From NCBI RefSeq assembly GCF_002216855.1, contig NZ_CP022356.1:372001-436000 (forward strand): DNA of 64,000 nucleotides, read 5' to 3'. The stretch comes from Paraphotobacterium marinum (GTDB lineage Bacteria > Pseudomonadota > Gammaproteobacteria > Enterobacterales > Vibrionaceae). The translations under genes were made by a program, and so were the position numbers. Below, piece after piece: positions 26,601-35,508 of this stretch (position 1 is its first letter; each line of letters begins with the position of its first letter). The notes under the pieces were generated by a model. It was not told the DNA's origin. It saw only the letters and a list, made by a program, of their open reading frames with translations, and made no database searches.

Positions 26601-27647
26601 TTATGATTCCTTCAAACTTACATAAGACTTCCATCGTTCTTTGAATATGTTTCTGTACCTTTTAGAAACCACATAAAGCTTCTTGTTTTTTAACATCACC
26701 TGAAGTTTTAAATTTTGTGTCACATAATCAGTCTTAACTCCCTCAACTTTTTTTAAATTTATGATCGTGGAACGGTGAATACGTATAAAATATTCAGGAA
26801 GATTTTCTAAAATATCCGTCAGTGTAGAGCGATATTCAAAGGTACACTTATTTGTCACTATGTCTATATAGTTTCCATCAGATTGAATCACAATAACTTC
26901 CTCTACTGAAATCAAATGTTCTTCACCCGACTTTTCCACTATAAAAGTGGAAACTTTATTTTTAGAGCTATCATATAAATTATCAAATTCACTAGTTGTA
27001 ATATCGTGGTTATATTTACCCGCATTAATCTCTGAGACTTGCCTTAAAGTAAGCTTATTAGAAATTAACTCATTGAGCTGCGTAATCATTTTGTTTGTTA
27101 TAATTGAAAAATTCTTATCATTTGAAAACTTCAAAAAAGCTATATAAAAGACAAAAATAGAAAAAATATTGTTTACAATGACCAAATAACCGATGTTTTT
27201 ATAATTTAAAAGATATAAAAAAGCGCTTTTCCAAAAAATAAAAGTGTTGGTATAGTAAGCATCAATCAAACCTTGATGAAATGAATAAACATAAAGGATA
27301 TAGCCGTTTATCATCAATAAAATAAAAATTCCATAAAAACACAAAAATAAAAACACGAAGAATAGGATTAAATGAAATAACTTTAAATTAAACTTAGATT
27401 GTTTCTTTTTAATTAGGTACATAAATAAAAAAACTGTAACAACCCTTATAGATGTTTTAATGATGCCCAGCCAAAAAAGTGACGATGTTATGTTATTTTC
27501 TTTATCAATCAAACCTTTTAAAATAGTTTCAGCAGGGTAAATATCAACCGTAATTGAATCTCCGATAGAAAACACGAGAATATACAAAAAAACTGACAAA
27601 TAAATTAGACTTTCAGAGGAATATCGTTTGTTTGAAATTTTTAGCAT
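26601..27647 (-). CDS. Membrane-anchored LytTR-family regulator 2
   Basis: The start is placed at 27647, where GGGAG lies four bases upstream; the frame itself opens at 27671. The 348-residue protein has the same plan as its paralogues: about five helices in residues 10-190, a linker, then a LytTR domain with VIVIQSDGNYIDIVTN and FIRIHRSTIINLKKV. The order of genes suggests co-transcription with regulator 1. The membrane half is much less conserved than the DNA-binding half, as expected if each protein senses a different cue. Confidence 0.88.
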   Translation of the reverse strand: MLKISNKRYSSESLIYLSVFLYILVFSIGDSITVDIYPAETILKGLIDKENNITSSLFWLGIIKTSIRVVTVFLFMYLIKKKQSKFNLKLFHLILFFVFLFLCFYGIFILLMINGYILYVYSFHQGLIDAYYTNTFIFWKSAFLYLLNYKNIGYLVIVNNIFSIFVFYIAFLKFSNDKNFSIITNKMITQLNELISNKLTLRQVSEINAGKYNHDITTSEFDNLYDSSKNKVSTFIVEKSGEEHLISVEEVIVIQSDGNYIDIVTNKCTFEYRSTLTDILENLPEYFIRIHRSTIINLKKVEGVKTDYVTQNLKLQVMLKNKKLYVVSKRYRNIFKERWKSYVSLKES

Positions 27648-27866
27648 ACAACTCCCTAATCTTAAACTCATACAAATGAAGGTTGTTGAAAGATTTATAA
27701 TGTTGGTTTTAGAAGGTTTTGTTTTAAATATCGATACAATAGTATGGTTTGTTCTTACCTATTTTGTAATCGATGACAGGCCAACAGTATTTAAAGGCTA
27801 CATTTTATAAAAAAATTATGCCAATATTATTAATTTATCAATGAATAAAGTAAAAAAAAATTCCAG

Positions 27867-28070
27867 TTAAATACAACATAAAAATTTTATATTTTTTATT
27901 GATATGATTACTTTTGTTACCCCAAAAAATATAGTTGAGATTTTAAAGAATATGCTTGTATTAGAGCAGAGAGTACCAAATTCACTCGCTATTTCTTTTA
28001 TTAAAGTGGATTCAAAAAAAACCAAAATTATAAATGCAATTATAAGCATAGCTTGAAGGTTAGATTTCAT
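27867..28070 (-). CDS. Possible 67-residue membrane or secreted peptide
   Basis: A frame with an inner ATG at 28070 encodes MKSNLQAMLIIAFIILVFFE, one strong hydrophobic segment, followed by a short tail with cysteines. The ribosome binding site is weak (AGG nine bases upstream). The frame also extends to 28139. It lies just upstream of LytTR gene 2 and below a degenerate GGACATTACTCC box and repeat C, a position where a signal peptide or inhibitor might sit. Coding status is uncertain. Confidence 0.35.
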   Translation of the reverse strand: MKSNLQAMLIIAFIILVFFESTLIKEIASEFGTLCSNTSIFFKISTIFFGVTKVIISIKNIKFLCCI

Positions 28071-28278
28071 AAAAGGAACCTGCTTGTTTAACATAAAAAT
28101 AATAATATTTAGAGTAAATGTTTTTATCAATAAACTCATATTTAATATATTATTAACCTTTAAGTTAATATTGATAAATTTGTTCTTTTCAATTTTATTG
28201 CTTCTTTAATTGTTTATATTTGTTATTTATTCTGTTGATTTTAGCTAAATTATCTTTTAATAAAAATGACATTAGTCT

Positions 28279-28290
28279 GGACATTACTCC
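28279..28290. promoter_or_regulatory. Degenerate copy of the secreted-gene palindrome
   Basis: GGACATTACTCC lies in a context (TTGATTTTAGCTAAATTAT upstream) that matches the region around the perfect palindrome at 23552. Symmetry is partly lost. Confidence 0.35.
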
Positions 28291-28354
28291 TCTTGTTGTG
28301 TTTATTTTAAAGTGGAAGATATGTTTTTTTTAATCAATATAACCATCCTTTATT

Positions 28355-28600
28355 GAATTAACTTTTTACTTTGCACGATATTCTCTAACGACAAATAACT
28401 GCTTTTCATTATCTAATTTTGAAAACTTAAAAATCCATCAATTTGTTATGTTTTGACATGAACCTGCAATGAAAGAACGCTAATATGGGATAAAAATTTA
28501 CTTTGGGGACAATTTTTTTTTATTGTTTAAAGAAAGTTAAAATTTTAGGACAAACATTTCGAAATCGTCTCTTGATGTAAGAGATCTTATGATTTGAACA
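28355..28600. repeat. Long intergenic repeat, copy C
   Basis: Blocks TAACGACAAATAACTG (from 28386) and AGAACGCTAATATGGGAT (from 28474) are 89 bp apart, followed by AAAAATTTACTTTGGG and GGACAAACATTTCG. It lies between the GH49-like lipoprotein gene and the small frame/LytTR 2 pair. No gene is seen from 28140 to 28905. Confidence 0.7.
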
Positions 28601-28905
28601 CCCTCCTTCTTTCAAAGAAAAATCAACGAATCTTAAAATTATAATTAACCCCATAGGTGATTTTATTAAATATTTTTTTATTAAATGTGAATTAAAGTGG
28701 TGTTAATAAATTTCAACTGTTCATATAAAGCTAAAAATGAAAACATCTATCTAATAACAAGGTGTAAATAACCTTGTTTTGAACAAATTATATTTATTTA
28801 CTGGTTTTTAATATAAGAAAAATTTATGTATCAATAAACAACAAAAAGTTTTTCTGTTTGAACTGCAAATTCTAAAAAATGCAATGACCGCCTCACTACT
28901 CAAAA

Positions 28906-28929
28906 AAAAGACTTCATATGAAGTCTTTT
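28906..28929 (-). terminator. Terminator of the GH49-like lipoprotein gene
   Basis: A perfect 12-bp inverted repeat (AAAAGACTTCAT/ATGAAGTCTTTT) lies 21 bp after the stop codon and continues into eight T on the minus strand. Confidence 0.85.
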
Positions 28930-28949
28930 AAATTTAATTTTATTATTTA

Positions 28950-31471
28950 TTAATTATTTGGAAGCTGTCCATAAGGTAATAAATAAATATCAGTAAAATC
29001 AGAATTAGAAATATCATCTTTCACATATCCTAAAACATTATCTGAGTGAGTACCTTTCCCTTTAGTTGACCAAAATTCAGCTTTTTTATCATCCCAAACA
29101 AAACTAAGATAATCATAATCATTTGTATGATTATTTTGTTTAATTTTTATACCACCATTAATATCGTTTGGATCTTTTGAACCTGCGAAACAACTCTCTG
29201 CATTAGATGAAGAAACATCACACCCTATAAATACACGTTTTGCTTTTATAAGTTCAGGTGTTGCTTTATATTGAATATTTTTTGGATTACCATCATCAAA
29301 ATTTCTTAAAATAATTCTAGAGTAATCTGTAGTCTTATCATTTTTTGGAACAACATCAATTTTTATATTTTTAATAGTTATTGGATCAACCAATACAGTT
29401 AAATTAGGTTGATTAGTATTACTATAAAATGAATTACTATCAAAATTATCACTACAATACATATTTTTTACAGTTCCTGCATTTAAGGTGAATAATTTAC
29501 TAAAATTGGATAATGTCGTGCCATCTTCTTGACCATGACTTAACAGATAAAGGTTTTGAACAGAAAATCCACCAAAACTAATATCCGTTATACCACCTTT
29601 CCCATAATCAGATAAACTGAACTGAGTTGGATAACGTAAACAATCTTTTGTTGCAATTAAACCTCCGAATGTACCCCATTTATTTTTAGCAAAATTATTT
29701 TCATCATATTTTGGATTGTCCAGCGGTCGAACGGACATATCCCTATGAATATAAATATTTTGAATGACCGAATTCTTTAAAGAATCACGGAGTACCCCAT
29801 ACATTCCAGGCATAACGACTGAGCCAGAATTACCATGTATAACAGTATAATGATCGACAAGTTGGTTTTCCGCTTCAACTTTAACGGTATCATCTGCTAT
29901 TTGAGAATACATGTAAGTTTGCGTGGAGCCATCACTTCCTACATCTGCGCCATCAACGGCATCTATATAAAAACCAACTTGTTTGACATCAAACATACTT
30001 GTTGGTGTATTGTCACCTCTTCTATCTTCATTGGTCGGATCAGCAGGATTTTGTTCATTTTTTAACGGGCCAAATTGAGCAACGTTTAGTTGAATTGCGC
30101 CTCTATTTCTTCTCAGGCCATTCGCAACTGTAATACCTGAAACATCAATACTAGATGCATTTCCCTTAACTTGAGCCTCTGAATCCAAACCTAATAAAGA
30201 GCTTTCAATACGATATTGTGCATACTGCAAAATATTGCCTTGCCCAGTATCCATAATACCATTGTTCCAAATTGATCCCTGCCAACTCATAGGTCTATAA
30301 GCATCAACATCTTTACCATAGGAAGGGATACCTGCACCATCTATACGGCCAAAACCATGAATTTTAATACTATGTGGATTTTTTTGAGAAAACGTATAAT
30401 TTCGATAAGCTCCCTTTAAAACTGGAAATTTGTTTATTTGGTCTACCTTTGACGCATTCTCTAATGTGGAATTATTGGTATCTTCCACATATTTTAACCC
30501 ACATGCATCATATATAGCATCTCTCAAATTATTAGCTGAAGTAGAAGCTTGATAAGGTTGACTATTAAAATGATCAATCGCATCTGAACATGCTTTAGGG
30601 TTTGCTAGACTACTTGGAACTGGTAGGCGGACATACTCAGTAGTTAAAGGCATATTAACTGTCGTTCCAAGTGGAATTTCTATATTAATATTACCTTGAT
30701 TAGCCCAGCTGTTGAGTGTTCCTACGTAATCTATAAATTTTTGGTGATATACAAAATGAGGTCTTTCAATATGACAATTTGAACCTAACCCTGTGTACTC
30801 AAATTTTTGGTTGACAGGGTCACTCAAGTTCAATGTTTTTTTATTTATGACACATACATTATCATTTTTATTGATAGAGCTATGTCTATCCATCGACTGC
30901 TCATCTTTTTGAGAAATAAATACAGCCAACATATCTTTAGCATTGTAAGTATGTGGTTGAGCACAATTTTTAGCGTTATAGCCAAAAACAGATAAATGAA
31001 GAGGCGCATGACTCAAATCAGATGATCCATTTAACTTGCTTAGATCAAAGGCTTGGTTGGATTTTTGATAAAACTGATGATTCTCAAAGTCTACTTCAAC
31101 ACATGAGGAGCCAGAAATATTAAATTTTAATTCTTTTAGTTCGTCTTCATTGGTAACCACAAACTGAGCTGTAGAAAAGTTAGTTAATGTCAGATTTTTA
31201 GTATCATCGTTGTTAACATTCCAATTTGATTGAAATTTATCATTTCGATAATTATAAGCAACTCCATCCAGATCATTTTTTTTAGCAGAACTTATACTTG
31301 ATAAAGTTACCTTTTTAAAAGTTGGGTTTTCTGGAATTTTTACATCTTGACTATATGAAGTATGTTTAGGGCCAGGGCCAGGGCCAGTATCACCTCCACC
31401 CCCACCACATGCTGTTAGTGATAAGCTCCCGCTTATAACTAAACTTGTTAAAACTAATTTTTTGTTAGCAT
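28950..31471 (-). pseudogene. GH49-like beta-helix lipoprotein with a frameshift in the signal sequence
   Basis: The open frame begins at a GTG (31160), but coding continues upstream without a stop to a lipoprotein signal (KKLVLTSLVISGSLSLTAC) followed by a glycine and Gly-Pro linker. The proper start is ATG 31469-31471, eight bases from AAAGGA. It is out of frame by one base in an A6 run (T6 at 31458-31463). With A7 the protein is 840 residues. The beta-helix holds VDGAD and ADDTVK (Asp403, Asp423, Asp424 counted from the GTG). The spacing of twenty equals that in the paralogue at 7641 and fits GH49 catalysis. It would be anchored in the outer membrane. Confidence 0.75.
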
Positions 31472-31557
31472 TTTTTCATTCCTTTAATATTTAATGGTTA
31501 TTTTAAATTTGCAAATATCATATTTTAAAATTAATTTGATTCAAATGTCATAAGTCC

Positions 31558-31569
31558 GGACATTTGTCC
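31558..31569. promoter_or_regulatory. Secreted-gene palindrome before the GH49-like lipoprotein
   Basis: GGACATTTGTCC (five-base arms) lies 87 bp before ATG 31471. It overlaps on its left side with an inverted GGACTTATGAC element, so the site looks doubled. Confidence 0.55.
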
Positions 31570-31604
31570 CAAATCTTTTTTATAATAAAATAATGAAGTT
31601 CATC

Positions 31605-31830
31605 ACTTCAATTCGCTTGATTTTAAATCCATGAAATTGTTATCATTTCACATGAATCGGCTTCAAAAGAACGCAAATTAGGGATAAAAATTAATTTATG
31701 GGAGGAAATTTTATTTCGTGTCTCAAGAAATCGAAATATGAAGAGCAAATATTACGAAAGAATCTCTTTACAGAGTAAATCTTATATCTTAAAAAACACT
31801 CTTCTTTTAAGGATAAAAACCATCAAATTT
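31605..31830. repeat. Long intergenic repeat, copy D
   Basis: This contains CATGAATCGGCTTC, AGAACGCAAATTAGGGAT (from 31668), GGAGGAAATTTT and GAAAGAATCTCTTTAC blocks. The first TAACGACAAATAA block is lost. It lies between LytTR gene 3 and the GH49-like lipoprotein gene. Its end (GGATAAAAACCATCAAATTT) matches the flank of copy B. Confidence 0.7.
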
Positions 31831-31898
31831 TTTACGACGATTGTTGTCCCTACTCTTCATAATGGAGTAAATTTTACGACCATCATAAAACTATAAAA

Positions 31899-32938
31899 TT
31901 ATTGTCTTTTTGCGATATTATTTAAGTAAAGCTGTATTTTTTTTTGATACGTTTTGGATACTGGATACCATTTTCCATTGGTCAGCTTTAAATCCATTTT
32001 TAGGTTACGTGATTTCGTTTCAACTTTGACATCTATAATTTTTTTGGTATTGATGATAGTCGAACGATGAATGCGTAAAAATATTTTGGGAAAGAGGACA
32101 ATAATTCAGTTATTGAGGAACGAATGGTATAGCTCTGTTCATTTGCTTCAATATCTAAATAATTTCGATCAGGTTGGATAACCGTTATGTCTTCAACAGA
32201 TATATAGCTCGTAACATCCAACTTAGTAACTAGAAGTACAGACAACTCATTTTCTTTATCAGAGACAATCTCATCAGGATTTGTCAATAATGGCTCTGTA
32301 GTTTTAGGCTTCTCCAATTCATTTTTTTATCTAATTTCTTTTTTATTGATAATGTCCTGATGTTTTTTACAATTTCATCGGTTAAAATTTTAAAAGGTTG
32401 GTAATCGGACAATATTAAAATCACTATATAAAGTAATAAAAATATTGAAGTAGTTAGAAATTCTGTAAATGCATGTAATATTACAACTGGCGTTAAAATG
32501 TGTTTGTACATAATTTTCAAATATGCAAAAAAACTTAAACCTTGATTTTCGTGAACTTCAGGGTATGAAATATAAATTGATAATGTAAATGAGATAGAAT
32601 TAACAAAATAATTATCAAATGAAAAAGGATGAACATTAAAATAAGATACCAAAAAAAATAAAACGATTTAAATAGAAACTTGATTTTGGAATGTGTTTTT
32701 TTAATCAGGTATAAAAAAATATATACCAAAATAAAACTATTATAATATTAACAAGGTTAAAAACAAGAATACCCAAATAGGTATCTTGGTAGCCTCCAAC
32801 AGTAATTGATGTTTTAGTACCAGCATATGAATAAAGGCCAATATAGATGTTTTTAATTAAAATACTCAAAAAATATATAATCAAAAAAAAGAAGTAACCT
32901 TTTTCTAAATCAGAATATTTTTGCACTTGTTTAAACAT
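31899..32938 (-). pseudogene. Membrane-anchored LytTR-family regulator 3, four frameshifts
   Basis: Four overlapping frames add up to one LytTR regulator very close to regulator 1. Breaks fall at A7 (32713-32719), a T-rich spot near 32570-32600, T7 (32322-32328) and A5 (32077-32081), all on the plus strand. Adding one base at each gives 1044 bases, or 347 residues, the same size as the siblings (343-348). The repaired domain has KYFLRIHRSTIINTK and ends in NNIAKRQ. Either the gene is dead or the consensus undercalls homopolymers. Confidence 0.82.
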
Positions 32939-33088
32939 AATTGCCCTTTTTTCCTATATTTAAAAAAGACTTCAGTTTATGTTGATATTTTTTGAGCACT
33001 ATTGTGCAATTTTTTGTGCTTAATTGTCTCATAAATTTTGAATCACTTTGTTTCATGAGATTAAATCATTTTTAAACTCGACTATCAC

Positions 33089-34135
33089 CTATAAACTACA
33101 ATTTGTTTTTTGCCATTGTTCATTAAATGTTTTTTTATAGCTTTGTGAAATAACATAAGATGTGTTATTGACGAGCAAGACCTTAGCTTTCATGTTTTTT
33201 GAACTATAGTCATTTTTCGTTCCCTTAACCTTATTTAAATTAATGATGGTCGAACGATGAATTCGCAAAAAATAACTCGGCAGACTTGAAAGCATTTCCT
33301 TTGATGAACTACGAGCTAAATATGAATCCTCATCTGTTAGTATATTCAGATAGTTACCGTCCGCTTCGATTACAATGATGTCTTCTAGATTGACAAAATG
33401 ATCAATGCCTAACTTATTTAAAACAATAACAGAAGCTTGACTCCCCTGTTTCTCCAAATCATTATGATTAATTTCATGTTCATCAACTTTCTCACATTGC
33501 TTTACCTTATTCTGAGTCACTTGCTCCTTTAAAGAAGCTCGTTTGATTGTACGTTTACCCCACTTATCGATAACGCCAGTTGTTATCGATATATAATTTT
33601 TATGATTCAAAAATTTTAAAAAAATTGTATATAAAATTAAAATGGGAAATAAATTGTTGGTAATTACCATAAACAGAACATCTTTTAAATTTAATAGGTT
33701 CAAAAAATTGATTAACCAAAAATTAAAAATATTGACATCTAAGTTAGCTCTTAGCTCTGAAGGAAATAAATAAAGATAAAGGACGTAAACATTCGTCAGC
33801 ATAAAAATCAAAATCACATTAAATAAAAGAAAAATTACTCCCAAAAATTTGATGAGGAGATTAGCATTAAAGGCATATTTTTCATAAAATTTGTTTATTA
33901 TATTCACAAAAAACAAAAGCACGATTAGTCTCATGATTCCTTTTAAAACTTCGAGCCAAATGATAGAGGTTAGATTATCATATTTTATAAGAGATATTTC
34001 TGGGACAAAATTTTTGGCATTATATACATCTACATCCATGAATATCTTTGATACTGTTAATTTTAGACTGTACAAAATAGCACAAATAAAAACAATTTTG
34101 CCTAGGTGAGCATGTTTTATTACAGAATTTGGCAT
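33089..34135 (-). CDS. Membrane-anchored LytTR-family regulator 4
   Basis: This 348-residue paralogue has about five helices in residues 12-190, a polar linker (about 195-245), and a LytTR domain with IIVIEADGNYLNILTD and FLRIHRSTIINLNKV. It is intact. It lies directly upstream of regulator 3 with a 150-bp gap, giving a second two-gene set like regulators 2 and 1. Repeat E precedes it. The set of four suggests repeated duplication with divergence of the sensor half. Confidence 0.88.
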   Translation of the reverse strand: MPNSVIKHAHLGKIVFICAILYSLKLTVSKIFMDVDVYNAKNFVPEISLIKYDNLTSIIWLEVLKGIMRLIVLLFFVNIINKFYEKYAFNANLLIKFLGVIFLLFNVILIFMLTNVYVLYLYLFPSELRANLDVNIFNFWLINFLNLLNLKDVLFMVITNNLFPILILYTIFLKFLNHKNYISITTGVIDKWGKRTIKRASLKEQVTQNKVKQCEKVDEHEINHNDLEKQGSQASVIVLNKLGIDHFVNLEDIIVIEADGNYLNILTDEDSYLARSSSKEMLSSLPSYFLRIHRSTIINLNKVKGTKNDYSSKNMKAKVLLVNNTSYVISQSYKKTFNEQWQKTNCSL

Positions 34136-34189
34136 TAAATAATTTGTGTTAAAAATATGATTGATATGAGTTTTTATTTTAGGATATTA

Positions 34190-34340
34190 AAGATAATGTT
34201 ACCAATAAATATATTATTCTTTTACATGAATTCGCTCCGAAACAATGTAAGTTAGGGATAACCTTAATTTATTGGAGGAAATTTTGTTTATTGTCTAAAG
34301 AACGTGAAATGTGAGGAGCTAATATATGGAAATGGTAACG
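34190..34340. repeat. Long intergenic repeat, copy E
   Basis: This holds TACATGAATTCGCTCCGAAA, GTTAGGGATAACC, GGAGGAAATTTTGTTTATTG and GTGAAATGTGAGGA blocks shared with copies B-D. It lies immediately upstream of LytTR gene 4. It runs into a 20-codon remnant (34326-34385) of the small gene at 24397. Confidence 0.65.
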
Positions 34341-34419
34341 GGAAAATCGCTTAAATTAATTAACATGTTACTAACGAATGCATGATACTCAACATTTTAA
34401 AACTTGATAGAATTATTTT

Positions 34420-34465
34420 AATAGGACTTCTTGAATTAAAAATTAAAAAAGTCCTATTTTATTTG
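34420..34465 (+). terminator. Hairpin terminator next to the small-gene remnant
   Basis: AATAGGACTT (34420-34429) pairs with AAGTCCTATT (34449-34458), followed by TTATTT. It corresponds to the hairpin at 24565-24597. Confidence 0.6.
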
Positions 34466-34494
34466 AGATCTCTAATAAAACCTTTGTGAGAAAT

Positions 34495-35027
34495 TTAAGT
34501 ATATTGTTGAGTTACTTGGTATAAGTTATACATAAATAGTTCTTTATAGGTTTTGTTTAACCCCTTAACTTTAAAGTTTCTTTCATATTTTTTATAAAAA
34601 TGTTTATAATCCATTTTTGAAAATTGACTTTTTTCGTATAATTTAGCCAATCTTTTATCAATACGATTAATCTCATTTCTGATTTGTTTTAAATTTTTAT
34701 GAGGATGAGGTTTTATGCCTTTTTGGCTCCAATAATGAATCCAATAAGATTCAATTTGTTTTGAAACATCCATAGATACTTGAAGATATGTCATATAACT
34801 TAATCGTTTTTTTAAATTTTTAATTTTGACTTTTTGAAGTATGCTATTCTCCCGAGATGCAGAATAAACTGAGATGTTTTTTTTAAATTTATAAGCTGCG
34901 ACATCTTTCATGACCGCTTCTCTTTGATGCATCAAGTCTAGAATTTTTTTGTGTTATCTGTTTGATTGTTTTTAGCCACAAGACTAAAAGATGCTATGGT
35001 AAGCATTAAATATATGAATATTTTCAT
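34495..35027 (-). pseudogene. Secreted (periplasmic) chorismate mutase, AroQ-gamma type, one frameshift
   Basis: ATG 35027 starts a signal peptide (MKIFIYLMLTIASFSLVA) that breaks after 29 codons at an A7 run (T7 at 34944-34950). One extra base joins it to LDLMHQREAVMKDVAAYK, the first helix of exported chorismate mutases, which shows the Arg and Lys of the active site. SASREN and SKQIESYW follow, matching the second Arg and the Glu/Gln helix. The repaired protein has 177 residues, near the family norm. These enzymes convert chorismate to prephenate in the periplasm, and some act in virulence. A decayed second copy lies at 24.7 kb. Confidence 0.75.
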
Positions 35028-35463
35028 TTTAAAAAGTAATCCTTTTTTATATCTATATTTATATTGAAATCTTCAATTAAAAGATTTCCTAATTTTATAA
35101 AAAAAAACAAACGCATAGATATTTTATAAAATGATATCTATGGTGTTTGCATTTTTTAGATTTTATTTTGTTTTTTGATTACATTCAATCTACTAGATAC
35201 ATTTAGACATTTGATAGTGTGTTTATTAAACGCATAATTTACTATTAATGGCGTGAAGATATTTGATATTTATATTTATTTTAATTCTAAATTTAGGGAT
35301 AAAGTAGCTCTGCTTTGGCTTAAAATCTCGTCAGATATTCGTTTAGAACACTTAACATAAACTGGCTAATATTTTCTAAACATAAAGCTACTTTAATATA
35401 GATAATATAAATTTGGTTTATGAAACAGTACTTAAAATCAATGTGATCATAAATAAAAAATGC
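35028..35463. other. Intergenic stretch with a strong hairpin
   Basis: No gene is seen between the chorismate mutase and GH64 genes. At 35109-35150 a long stem (CAAACGCATAGATAT with ATATCTATGGTGTTTG) has T runs on both strands and could stop transcription from either side. Confidence 0.5.
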
Positions 35464-35488
35464 CACATCTTGTAAAAGTGAAGATGTG
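35453..35488 (-). terminator. Terminator of the GH64 gene
   Basis: CACATCTT (35464-35471) pairs with AAGATGTG (35481-35488). The minus strand continues into GGCATTTTTT, 21 bp after the stop codon. Confidence 0.8.
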
Positions 35489-35508
35489 ACACAGAAATAT
35501 CTATTTAA

